In this document: piece after piece, positions 18,986 through 28,200 of the stretch | How the letters are laid out: every line of letters starts with the position of its first letter | Position numbering within the stretch: position 1 is the first letter of the stretch | DNA from: Candidatus Ribeiella danica | GTDB lineage: Bacteria; Chloroflexota; Chloroflexia; Chloroflexales; Roseiflexaceae | Length of the DNA: 64,000 bases | Assembly (NCBI GenBank): GCA_016717335.1 | Contig: JADKFS010000001.1 | Span: 2,356,001 to 2,420,000, forward strand | Reading direction: 5' to 3' | Program-made: the position numbers and the translations under genes | The notes under the pieces: generated by a model | What the model was told of the DNA's origin: nothing | The model's input: only the letters and a program-made list of their open reading frames with translations | Database searches by the model: none

Positions 18986-19738
18986 TCAGAACGTCTGCCG
19001 CCACTCGCGCGGGCGCTCGAGCGAGCCGGCGATAATGTGCGCGCCGGAGAGCAGCAGCCCCAGCGTGCCGACCAGCCCGATCGCGCCGGCCCACGACTGC
19101 GCCTGCAGCAGCAGCGCGGTGTAGAGCGGCGCGCCGAGCAGGCCGTGCACCAGCAGGCTCAGCGCCAGCGGGATGGGCAGCACGATCATCAGCAGGCTGG
19201 AGAGCGAGTACCGGCGGGTCAGCAGCAGCGCCGCCAGGATGCCCAGCGCGACCAGCCCGCTCATGATCGCCGACAGGGCGGTCTGCGGCAGGCCCAGCGG
19301 CAGCGCCACTTCGCCGGCGTAGCGCAGCCAGCCCTGCCGCAGCGCGAGGGTCTCGATCAGCAGGTAGAACAGCACGAACAGCACGAACGTCAGCAGGCTG
19401 GTGAGGTAGCCGGGGAACCACCAGCGGTGCCGGAACAGGTAGAACACGATCAGCGCGGGCAGCGCGATCATCCAGCCGAGCAGAAAGATCGGCCGCGGCA
19501 GCGTGTAGAGCTGCAGCTGGGAGAGCGCCTGCGCCTGGCTCGCGCCGCCCAGCCGGTAGAGCGTCGCGAAGCGATCATTGTAGGCGAAGTGGTACAGCGC
19601 CTGCCACAGCGGCGAGATCAGCACCGCCAGGTGCCCGCCGAGCATCGCCACCAGGTAGTTGGGCGTGCGCTCGCGCACCCACAGAAAGATCGCCGCGCCG
19701 TACGCGCAGAGGGTCAAGAGAACAATTCCAACTTCCAT
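18986..19738 (-). CDS. Polytopic membrane protein
   Basis: The 250-residue protein has about seven hydrophobic segments and no soluble domain. Polar loop motifs include ISPLWQALYHFAYND and FRHRWWFPGYL. I recognise no family. The gene lies nine bases downstream of the DUF1444-type gene on the same strand, so the two are probably one operon. Confidence 0.65.
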   Translation of the reverse strand: MEVGIVLLTLCAYGAAIFLWVRERTPNYLVAMLGGHLAVLISPLWQALYHFAYNDRFATLYRLGGASQAQALSQLQLYTLPRPIFLLGWMIALPALIVFYLFRHRWWFPGYLTSLLTFVLFVLFYLLIETLALRQGWLRYAGEVALPLGLPQTALSAIMSGLVALGILAALLLTRRYSLSSLLMIVLPIPLALSLLVHGLLGAPLYTALLLQAQSWAGAIGLVGTLGLLLSGAHIIAGSLERPREWRQTF

Positions 19739-19746
19739 AGCCGGCC

Positions 19747-20589
19747 TTACTCCCACACATACGCTCGTACCACGCCCGCATCCAGGGTAAACAGCTGCTC
19801 GGTCAGCCCATGCTCGCGCTGCACCGCGTCGGCCTGCACCTGGGCCGCGACCGCGCGCCTGATCTCGGGGTTGGCGTCGCTGAAGGCGATCAGAAAATCG
19901 CGGTTCGGGATGCCGATCACCAGCTTGCCAGGCACCTCGCTCGCCCAGGCCGCCAGCGTGTCGGACAGCAGCAGGCGGGTCGCGTCGTAGCCGTCGCCGG
20001 CGTTGAAGATGAACAGGCGCTGCTCGCCCGCGCCGACGGCGGTGTAGCGCACCTGCTCCTCGGTGCGGCGGCGCAGGTTCTCGATCGCGCGCTCGTGGAT
20101 CTCAGGGACGCTCATCTCCCAGCGCTCCAGGTGCTCCTCGTTGATGTAGGAGACGCTGCGCCCCTCGTCGATCACGTAGGCGATCATCAGGTCGGCCAGG
20201 AACTCGCGGTAGGCCAGCATCGGCAGCTTGCGCTCGCGCACCTCCACCAGCATGTCGAGCGGCTTGAGCATGGGGTAGACCCGGTCGGCCAGCTCGGCGA
20301 AGCTGCTGGTGGCCCGGTCGGGCTGGATGCCGAGCATCGCCCGGGCGAAGGTCTGCACCACGACGTCGAGCTGGGCCGGGTTGCGGGCGTAGGCCGCGTA
20401 GAAGTTGCCCAGGTCGGCGGCCACGTCGGCGCCCGCGACGCGCAGCCGCAGCTCCAGCCCCTCGCGGTCGAGCAGCTCGATCTCGTCGTAGAGCGTCAGC
20501 CGCTTCTCCATATACGCCGCGAACTGCTCGGCGTTCATCGTGGGTGTCATATGGCCTTGCTCGCTCCCTCGGCCATTTCCGTTGCTCAT
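19747..20589 (-). CDS. DUF1444-family protein
   Basis: The 280-residue protein begins at the ATG at 20589 (GAGGA upstream); a shorter start at 20550 is possible. The pattern of an N-terminal helical part, RATSSFAELADRVYPMLKP, LPMLAYREFLADLMIAYVID, and a C-terminal GKLVIGIPNRDFLIAFSD matches the DUF1444 family, whose function is not established. The upstream region is a CGTTGGCA repeat array. Likely co-transcribed with the membrane protein gene that follows. Confidence 0.7.
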   Translation of the reverse strand: MSNGNGRGSEQGHMTPTMNAEQFAAYMEKRLTLYDEIELLDREGLELRLRVAGADVAADLGNFYAAYARNPAQLDVVVQTFARAMLGIQPDRATSSFAELADRVYPMLKPLDMLVEVRERKLPMLAYREFLADLMIAYVIDEGRSVSYINEEHLERWEMSVPEIHERAIENLRRRTEEQVRYTAVGAGEQRLFIFNAGDGYDATRLLLSDTLAAWASEVPGKLVIGIPNRDFLIAFSDANPEIRRAVAAQVQADAVQREHGLTEQLFTLDAGVVRAYVWE

Positions 20590-20599
20590 AGCTGTTCCT

Positions 20600-20735
20600 C
20601 GTTGGCACGTTGGCACGGTGGCGCGTTCTAACGTTGGCGCGTTGGCACGTTCTAACGTTGGCACGTTGGCACGTTGGCACGTTGGCGCGTTCAAACGTTC
20701 TAACGTTGGCACGTTCTAACGTTCTAACGTTCAAA
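20600..20735. repeat. CGTTGGCA / CGTTCTAA array
   Basis: About 15 short units ((A/G)CGTTGGCAC, GCGTTCTAA, CGTTCAAA) fill the gap between purL and the DUF1444 gene. They run up to, and form the last codons of, purL: its C-terminal TTVV is written in this array. Confidence 0.85.
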
Positions 20736-23700
20736 CGACGGTCGTTCCCTGCCAGGCCGCCTTCAGATCGGCCAGGCCGGCGCGCAGCAGCTCCTCGCCG
20801 CCCAGCCCGGCGATCGACAGCTCGCCGCCATCCGTGACCTCGCCGACGCGCCCGATCGGCAGCCCCGCCAGCGCGGCCTCGAACGCCGCCGCGTCGGCCG
20901 GGCGCACCTCGACCAGGAAGCGCGAGGGCGACTCGGAGAACAGCAGCGTCGCCGGGTCGTCCAGCCCGTCCCGGCGCGGCGCGGCGCGCAGGTCGAGCCG
21001 CAGCCCGCGCATCCCGGCGAAGGCCATCTCGGCCGCGGCCACGCCCAGCCCGCCCTCGCTCAGATCGTGGCACGCTCGCGCGAGGCCGCCGGCAATTGCG
21101 GCGTGCAGGGCGGCGAAGAGGCGTGGAGCGACTTCCAGATCGACCTTCGGAACGGACGAACGACCAAAGGCGAAGGACGAAGGCGCGTCTTCTGAAATCA
21201 TTTGTCGTTGGTCGTTGGTCGTTGGTCGTTCGCCGTAGTGACTTCCGGCAAGCTCGTCGCGGGTCTCGCCGATCAGGTAGATATAATTCCCCGGCTCCTT
21301 GAGGTCCATCGTCGTCGTGCGGCGGACGTCGGGCACCAGCGCCAGCGCGCTGATCAGCAGCGTCGGCGGGATGGGCGTGCGCCTGCCGTCGGCGCCGCGG
21401 TACTCGTTGTTGAGCGAGTCCTTGCCGGAGATGAACGGCGCGCCGTAGGCCAGCGCGGCGTCGTAGCAGCCGGCCGCCGCGCGCACCAGCGCGGCCATCC
21501 GGTCGGGCTCGCGCGGGTCGCCCCAGCAGAAGTTGTCGAGGATCGCCGCCTGGCGCGGGTCGCCGCCGACCGCCACCACGTTGCGCAGCGCCTCGTCGAC
21601 GCAGGCCAGCGCCATCCAGTACGGGTCGATCTGGCCGTAGCGCGGGTTGATGCCGCAGCCGATCGCCAGCCCGAGCGTGGTCTGCCGCAGCGGCTGCAGC
21701 ACCGCCGCGTCGCCCGGGCCGTCGCACAGCGCGCCGACGAACGGCTTGATCACCGTCGCGCCACGCACCTCGTGGTCGTAGGTCCGCACGATCGGCTCCT
21801 TCGAGGCAATGTTCGGGTGGGCCAGCAGCGCCAGCAGCGCTGTGACCAGGTGACCGGGTGACCGGGTGACCGGGTGACCGATCGAGTCTGCCACCTTGTC
21901 ACCTTGACACCTGGTCACCTGGTCATTGAGAGGCGCCCAAACTGCGTTAAGGGTTCTCTGGGGGATGCCCTTGTGCAGAAACTCCATCCCCAGGTCGACC
22001 ACTAGCAGCCCGCCGTGGGTCACGGTCAGCCGGCCGTCGCCGGTGAAGCGGCCGATCACGGTCGCCTCGACGTCTTCGCCCGCGCAGAGCGCCAGCAGCG
22101 CGCCGAGCCGCTCGGGCGGCACGGCCAGGACCATGCGCTCCTGCGCCTCGGAGAGCCAGATCTCCCAGGGCTGCAGCCCGGCGTACTTGAGCGGCACGTC
22201 GTCCAGCGCGACCGCCGCGCCGGTCTCGGCGCCCATCTCGCCGACAGCCGAGGAGAGCCCGCCCGCGCCGCAGTCGGTGATCGCGCTGTACAGGCCGGCG
22301 TCGCGCGCCTGGAGCAGCACGTCGAGCACCTTCTTCTCGGTGATCGGGTCGCCGATCTGCACCGCGCTGCCGACCTCCTCGGCGGTGGTGTGGGTCAGCT
22401 CGGCCGAGGAGAAGGTCGCGCCGTGGATGCCGTCGCGCCCGGTGCGCCCGCCCAGCGAGACGATCGCGTCGCCGGGCTGGACGTTGCGCGGGTGCCGGCC
22501 ACGCGGCGCCAGCCCGACCGTGCCGCAGAACACCAGCGGGTTGGCGGTGTAGCCGGGGTCGTACAGCACCGCGCCGTTGACGGTCGGGATGCCGAGCTTG
22601 TTGCCGTAGTCGCGCACGCCCGCCACCACCCCGGCGGCGACGCGGCGCGGGTGCAGCATCGGCGCAATGGGCGCCCCGCTGCCGCCCGCGCCCTCCGGCA
22701 GATCGAGCGGGCCGAAGCACAGCACGTCGGTGTTGGCGATCGGCAGCGCCGAGACGCCCAGCACGTCGCGCACCACCCCGCCGACGCCGGTGTTCGCGCC
22801 GCCGAACGGCTCAAGCGCCGAGGGGTGGTTGTGCGTCTCGACCTTGATCGAGACCTCGTGCTCGTCGCCGAACGCCACGATCCCGGCGTTGTCCACGAAG
22901 GCCGAAAGGACCCATGGGCCTGCGGCTTGGGGCTTGGGGCTTGAGGCTTGGGATCTGGCCAGCACCTCGTCCGTCGCCGACATAAGAAATGTTTTGATCA
23001 GGCTATCGATCTCGACCTCGCCCTGCTCCAGCATACTCAGCGCCTGGTAGAGGCTTGGATCGCGCCCCCCTAGCCCCAAGTCCCCAGCCCCTAGTCCCTT
23101 ATAGCGCACCTTCGCCTTGAACGTCTTGTGGCTGCAGTGCTCGCTCCAGGTCTGGGCCAGCGTCTCCAGCTCGCCGTCGGTCGGGTCGCGGCCCTCGCGG
23201 CGGAAGTAGTCGCGGATGGCGTGCATCTCGGCCAGGTCGAGCGACAGCACCCCCGCCTGGCTGATCCGCACCAGCTCCTCGTCGCCGGCGTCACGCAGCG
23301 GCAGGCGCGCGATCTGCGGCTCGACCGGGGCGGGCGGGCGCAGCAGGCTCTCGTAGAACGACGCGCGGCTCTCGACGATGGGCTCGCCCGGCCGCGCGAT
23401 CAGCACCGTCTGGATGAGCGGGTTGTACAGCTCGGCCAGCTCGATCGCGCGGCGCTCGTCGTCGGCGTCGAGCGAGAAGCGCCGCAGCGTCTTGACAACC
23501 TGCAGGCCGCCGATGCCCAGCCGCCGCGCGCCGATCTTGACGCTCTCGGCCTCGTTGTCGGTCACGCCCGGCTTGTAGGCCACCTCGACGAACGGCGGGT
23601 CGGGCGGCTCCTCGGCCGCGAGATCGTCGAGCGCCTGGAGCGATGCCTGCTGGACGACCGGGTCGTGCAGCAGCTCGCCGGCCAGCTGCTCGACGTCGGC

Positions 23701-23787
23701 GGGCGCGAGATCGCCGCCGAGCAGGTACAGGTGCTGGGGCGCGCCGGCCTCGAGCCGCGAGCGCACGGTGACGATGTATTGAGCCAT
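20731..23787 (-). CDS. purL: Phosphoribosylformylglycinamidine synthase (PurS-PurL fusion) with in-frame repeat insertions
   Basis: PurL makes FGAM in purine synthesis, using ammonia from a separate PurQ. The 1018-residue protein starts at 23787 after GAGGAG. Residues ~1-105 are PurS-like (VEVAYKPGVTDNEAESV). The rest is the two-lobed synthetase with TWSEHCSHKTFK, VETHNHPSALEPFGGANTGVGG, FISGKDSLNNEY and CHDLSEGGLGVA. Four segments absent from conserved blocks are translated from short-repeat DNA yet keep the frame: ~230-242, ~276-290 (SPKPQAAG), ~621-646 and ~850-890. Each sits exactly between conserved motifs, so the enzyme may still work. Gene order gives no pur operon here. Confidence 0.93.
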   Translation of the reverse strand: MAQYIVTVRSRLEAGAPQHLYLLGGDLAPADVEQLAGELLHDPVVQQASLQALDDLAAEEPPDPPFVEVAYKPGVTDNEAESVKIGARRLGIGGLQVVKTLRRFSLDADDERRAIELAELYNPLIQTVLIARPGEPIVESRASFYESLLRPPAPVEPQIARLPLRDAGDEELVRISQAGVLSLDLAEMHAIRDYFRREGRDPTDGELETLAQTWSEHCSHKTFKAKVRYKGLGAGDLGLGGRDPSLYQALSMLEQGEVEIDSLIKTFLMSATDEVLARSQASSPKPQAAGPWVLSAFVDNAGIVAFGDEHEVSIKVETHNHPSALEPFGGANTGVGGVVRDVLGVSALPIANTDVLCFGPLDLPEGAGGSGAPIAPMLHPRRVAAGVVAGVRDYGNKLGIPTVNGAVLYDPGYTANPLVFCGTVGLAPRGRHPRNVQPGDAIVSLGGRTGRDGIHGATFSSAELTHTTAEEVGSAVQIGDPITEKKVLDVLLQARDAGLYSAITDCGAGGLSSAVGEMGAETGAAVALDDVPLKYAGLQPWEIWLSEAQERMVLAVPPERLGALLALCAGEDVEATVIGRFTGDGRLTVTHGGLLVVDLGMEFLHKGIPQRTLNAVWAPLNDQVTRCQGDKVADSIGHPVTRSPGHLVTALLALLAHPNIASKEPIVRTYDHEVRGATVIKPFVGALCDGPGDAAVLQPLRQTTLGLAIGCGINPRYGQIDPYWMALACVDEALRNVVAVGGDPRQAAILDNFCWGDPREPDRMAALVRAAAGCYDAALAYGAPFISGKDSLNNEYRGADGRRTPIPPTLLISALALVPDVRRTTTMDLKEPGNYIYLIGETRDELAGSHYGERPTTNDQRQMISEDAPSSFAFGRSSVPKVDLEVAPRLFAALHAAIAGGLARACHDLSEGGLGVAAAEMAFAGMRGLRLDLRAAPRRDGLDDPATLLFSESPSRFLVEVRPADAAAFEAALAGLPIGRVGEVTDGGELSIAGLGGEELLRAGLADLKAAWQGTTVV

Positions 23788-23799
23788 CACTCCTCTTCC

Positions 23800-24008
23800 A
23801 GAGCACAGTCGGCAGCCGGCGGTCGGCAGTCGGCAGTTCCAGTCCATCGGCAGCATGCAACGTTCAACGTTCAACGTTCACAGCCGCAAGTCGGCGGTCG
23901 GCGGTCGGCAGTTCCGCAGTCCATCGGCAGCATTCAACGTTCAACGTTCAGCGTTCAGCGTTCAGCGTTCAACGTTCAACGTTCAACGTTCACAGCCGCA
24001 AGTCACCT
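23800..24008. repeat. CAGTCGGCGGTCGG and CGTTCAACGTTCA arrays
   Basis: Two rounds of a GCAGTCGGCGGTCGGCAGT word followed by CGTTCAACGTTCA units (23855-23880 and 23935-23993) fill the gap upstream of purL and end at the SDR stop. Confidence 0.85.
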
Positions 24009-24010
24009 TG

Positions 24011-24772
24011 TCACCCGATCGTGATCGCCTGCCCGCTGGTCCGATCGCCCTCGGGGCCGGCCAGGCGCAGCGCCGCGGCCGCGACCTCCTCGGGCGCGAT
24101 CGCGCGCTGCTGCCCGCCCAGCGCCAGCAGGTCGCCGCGCGCGCTCTCGGACGAGCGGCCGGTCTTCTCGACCAGGTTGGCGACCGACTCCTGGAACATA
24201 TCGGTCTCGACCCAGCCGGGGCAGATCGCGTTGGCGGTGATATTGTAGCGCGCCAGCTCGAGCGCCAGCGAGCGGGTCAGCCCGAGCAGGCCGTGCTTCG
24301 AGGCGCTGTAGGCCGACGAGAAGGGCATGCCCTGCAGCGCGCCGATCGAGGCGATGTTGATGATCCGGCCCCACCTGCGCGCGATCATATCCGGCGCTGC
24401 GGCCTTGCAGCAGTAGAACGGGCCGTTGAGGTTGACCCGGATGATCCGCTCCCACAGCGCGTCGTCCATCTCCTGGAGCTTGACGCTGGCGGTGATGCCA
24501 GCGTTGTTGACCAGGATATCGATCGGGCCGAGCGCCGCGCGGGCCTGCGCGAACGCGCCGCCCACGGCCGCCGGCTCCGCGACATCGCAGACGAGCGGCA
24601 GCGCCCTGCCGCCGCCTGCCTCGATCTGCGCGCACACCTCGTCGAGCCGCCCCGCGTCGCGGCCGGTCACCGCCACCGCCGCCCCGGCCCCCGCCAGCGC
24701 CAGCGCCAGCGCGCGCCCGATCCCGCGCCCGCCGCCCGTCACCAGCGCGACCTTACCCTCTAGCACGCTCAT
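24011..24772 (-). CDS. Short-chain dehydrogenase/reductase (FabG-like)
   Basis: The 253-residue SDR has the NAD(P) motif TGGGRGIGRAL, NNAGI, catalytic Ser in NIASIGA, and the YSASK catalytic pair (Y-x3-K), ending with SGQAITIG. The start at 24772 follows GGAGGGAG; an ATG eight codons upstream is less likely. Family members reduce 3-oxoacyl-ACP/CoA or oxidise hydroxyacyl-CoA or alcohols; the substrate cannot be read from sequence. Confidence 0.88.
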   Translation of the reverse strand: MSVLEGKVALVTGGGRGIGRALALALAGAGAAVAVTGRDAGRLDEVCAQIEAGGGRALPLVCDVAEPAAVGGAFAQARAALGPIDILVNNAGITASVKLQEMDDALWERIIRVNLNGPFYCCKAAAPDMIARRWGRIINIASIGALQGMPFSSAYSASKHGLLGLTRSLALELARYNITANAICPGWVETDMFQESVANLVEKTGRSSESARGDLLALGGQQRAIAPEEVAAAALRLAGPEGDRTSGQAITIG

Positions 24773-24883
24773 CGTCACTCCCTCCTGAACAGTCACGGTA
24801 GTCTACCGCAGCGCGTGCGCATGGTCAAGCGTTCCTGCTACAATAGGCGCAGCACACGCCGATCTGATCGAAAGGGAGCGTTC

Positions 24884-25096
24884 ATGAACTGCTGGCACTG
24901 CGAGCGGCCCGCGCATGGGGTCTGCATGTTCTGCGGCCGGGCGATCTGCAAGGAGCACGCCCGCGAGATGCCGCACATCGTGGCGCTCTACCGCGACGCC
25001 AAGAATAGCCAGAAGGCGATCGTCACGGCGCGCGCGCTGTTCTGTGGGGTCTGCGAGCCGCGCGACGACCCGGTCGAGGTCCCCGAGCTGAGGTAG
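24884..25096 (+). CDS. Small zinc-binding protein (B-box/DUF2180-like)
   Basis: The 70-residue protein has paired cysteines (MNCWHCERPAHGVCMFCGR), CKEHAR and a final FCGVCEP, enough ligands for two zinc ions in a B-box-like arrangement. No other domain. GGGAGCG precedes the ATG. Function unknown; such small zinc proteins are frequent in archaea and Chloroflexota. Confidence 0.7.
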   Translation: MNCWHCERPAHGVCMFCGRAICKEHAREMPHIVALYRDAKNSQKAIVTARALFCGVCEPRDDPVEVPELR

Positions 25097-25108
25097 TGAA
25101 GATTCACC

Positions 25109-25237
25109 CCACCCTCCGCCCCATTGGCAGCGAAGGTAACACGTTGACGGTGTCGTGCGGCCGCTCTGCGGCCGCACGACACCGTCAACATTTTAACCCC
25201 CTCCCCTGGCAGGGGAGGGGGCAAGGGGGAGGGGTGT
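25109..25237. repeat. Hairpin-type dispersed repeat with 22-bp palindrome
   Basis: The arms 25143-25164 and 25168-25189 are perfectly complementary with a TCT loop. The flanks CACCCCACCCTCCGCCCC and CCCCTGGCAGGGGAGGGGGC match other copies, while the arm sequence itself is unrelated to theirs. Confidence 0.88.
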
Positions 25238-25297
25238 TCTGACACGGCACAATGATAAACAGGATGCCCCGCAGGAATCAATAGCCGCGCAGCGAGC

Positions 25298-28200
25298 TCA
25301 GGATGAGGCGCTCGGATCGCCGCTCTGGCAGCTCGTCTCGGGCAGGTTGTACTGCCGCTCCTGCTCGCAGGTCAGGCTGATCTTGTAGCGGTTGGCCTTG
25401 GCCCACCCGACGATCTGCTGCAGCGTCTCGATCCGCCACACCCGCGTCGTGCCGTCGCGCGAGGCCGAGACCAGCGTGCGCCCGTCGGCCGTGAACACGA
25501 GCTGGTTGACTTCGCGCCGATGCCCGCTGAAGCTGCGGATCTTCTGCCCGGTCTGCAGGTCCCACACGTAGACCTCGCCCTCGGTCGAGCTGGCGGCGTA
25601 GCGCCCGTCGCCCATCAGCGCCACGGCGGTCACCGCCGCCGACTGGAGCGGCGAGTTGAAGATCCGCTCGCCGCTGGCCATGTCCCAGATGATGAACGTC
25701 TTGTCGCTGCCGCCGGCGATCAGGTACTTGCCGTCCGGCGTCAGCGCGATGCTGCTCGACCGCGCGCCGTCGTTCAGGTCGAGCGTCTTGACCTGCTTGC
25801 CGGTCTCGAGGTCCAGGATCAGGATCTTCGAGCCGGCGCCGGTCGCGGCAATGATCTGCTTGCCATCCGGCGTGATCACGACCGTGTTGATCGAGTCGTG
25901 GCGATCCTCGGTCGCCAGGATGTCGGTCACTTTGTAGATCGGGCTGCCGGTCGCCACGTCCCACAGAATCAGGCTGATGTTCTTCAGCTCGGGGTCGAGC
26001 GTCGGGACGTCGGCGTAGTCGTCGCCGCCCGGGATGATCATGCCGGTCACGGCGCGCTTGCCGTCGGGCGTGAACGCGATCGAGTTCGAGCCGAACACCG
26101 GGAACGAGAACTTCCGCTCGATCTGGCCGGTCTGCAGATTCGTCAGGACCAGCGAGCCGTCGCGCTTGCCGGCGCCGCTGAGCAGGTACTTGCCGTCCGG
26201 GCTGAACGCCACCGCCTTGACGTCGAGCGTGTGCCACGGGAAGGTCGCCAGCGCCGTGCCGCTGCCGGCGTCCCAGATCTGGGCGACGCTGTTGTCGGAT
26301 GCGGTCGCGATCCGCTGCCCGTCGGCGCTCAGCGCGACGCCGTTGACCTGCGCGCCGCTGTCGAGCCGCTGCTGCTCGGCGCCGTTGTGCAGCTCCCACA
26401 CGCGGATCGTCTGATCGGCCGAGCCGGAGATGGCGTGCCGCCCGTCTTTGCTGAACTCGACCTGGCGGATGTAGCCGCCGTGGCCGCGCAGGACCGTCTC
26501 CGCCACGCCCTTCTCAAGGTTCCAGACGATCACGGTGTTGTCGTCGGCGCCCGAGATCGCGCGCGTGCCATCCGGGCTGACCGCCACGTAGTAGACGGTG
26601 CCGCGGTGCCCGCGCAGGCGATCCAGCACCTGGCCGGTCTCGAGATCCCAGCGGATGACGTCGGGGTTCTTGCCCACGCTGAGCGCCTGCTTGTCGCCGG
26701 GCATGAACGCCACGCCGCGCGTCTCCTCCTTGTCGGGGTGCTCGAGCCGCCTGATCGCCCGGCCGGTCTCGACATCCCACAGCACCAGCGTGGCATCCTC
26801 CGACGACGACAGCGCGCGCTTGCCGTCCGAGCTGAACGCCACCTGGTTGGCCTCGAGCGTGTGGCCGCCGTTGGCCGGGTCGAACGAGCGGATCGGCGTG
26901 TCGCACTCCTGCGCCGTCGGCGTCGCGCAGTCGACATCCCACAGCCGCAGCGACTTGTCGGACGAAGCGGTCATGAACTGCCGGCTGCCCGGCCGCACCG
27001 CGATGCCCTTGACCTCGAAGCCGTCGTGGTCCACGAAGACGCGGATCGGCGTGTCGCACTCCTGCGCCGTCGGCGTCGCGCAGCCGACATCCCACAGCCG
27101 CACGGTCCCGTCCTCGCCGCCCGTCAGGAAGCTCTTGCCGTCGGGCAGGAACGCGACCTGGCGGATGCGGCCCTTGTGGCCGGCGAAGCGCCTGATCTCG
27201 CTGCCGCTCTTCAGATCCCACAGGATCGCGACCTTGTCGTTGCGCCCGCCCGAGAGCGCCATCGTCTCGTCGGGGCTGTAGACGACGCTGTTGACCACAT
27301 CGCTGTGCCCGCGCAGGACCATCTGGGCGCCGGGGTTGTAGGCCGCGCTGGCCAGCACCTGCTCGGCCAGCGCGCTGGGGTTGGGCTGCTCGGCCGCGGT
27401 CAGCGCCAGCGCGCGCGCCAGGTCGATATTGCCCTGGAAGTAGGCCGACTGCGCGCCCTCGGTGAGCGCCAGGTCCTGCACCTCGCGGGCGCTCTGCTGG
27501 GCCTGCTGCTCCTGCTCGACCGCCACCTGCCGCTGCTGGAAGGCGAAGACCGACAGCCCCAGCGCGAGCAGCGCCGCCACCGCGAACACGCCCACCATCG
27601 CGCGCAGGAACGTGCGCGACTGGCGCTCCAGCACGGACTCGCGCGCCTGGCGGGCCGCCTCCAGCGCGCGCCGCTTGTCGCGCTCGGCCAGGCTCGCGTC
27701 CAGGTACGCGCGCTCCTCCGCGTTCAGCGCCAGCTTGGTCTCGGCGCCCCACTGCTCGAACTGCGCCAGCCGCGCCCCGCTCGCCAGGAAGCTGCGCTCC
27801 TGGCCGCTGGTCGCCCACTCGGCCGCCGCCGAGGCCACCCGCCGCTGGATCCGGAGATCGTCGCGGCTGGCGTCCAGCCACTGCCGCAGCCGCTGCCACG
27901 TGCGGATCAGCGCCTCGTGTGCCACCTCGACCGTCGGCGCGCGCGTGATCGGGTCGCGGTCGAGCGTCAGCAGGCGGTACTGGCCGTACACATCGATCAC
28001 CGCGTCGAGCGCGTGCGCGTCGGCGCCGGCCGGGATCAGCTCGCTGCGCCGCACCCGCCGGCGGGTGTCCTCGACCCCCTCGCCGAGCGTGACCAGCCGC
28101 AGGAACAGCTGGCGCGCGGCATCATGCTGCGCCGGCGGCAGGTCCTCGTACAGCTCCTCGGCCCGGCGGGCCAGCGCGCCGAGCACGCCGCCGCTGGCCT

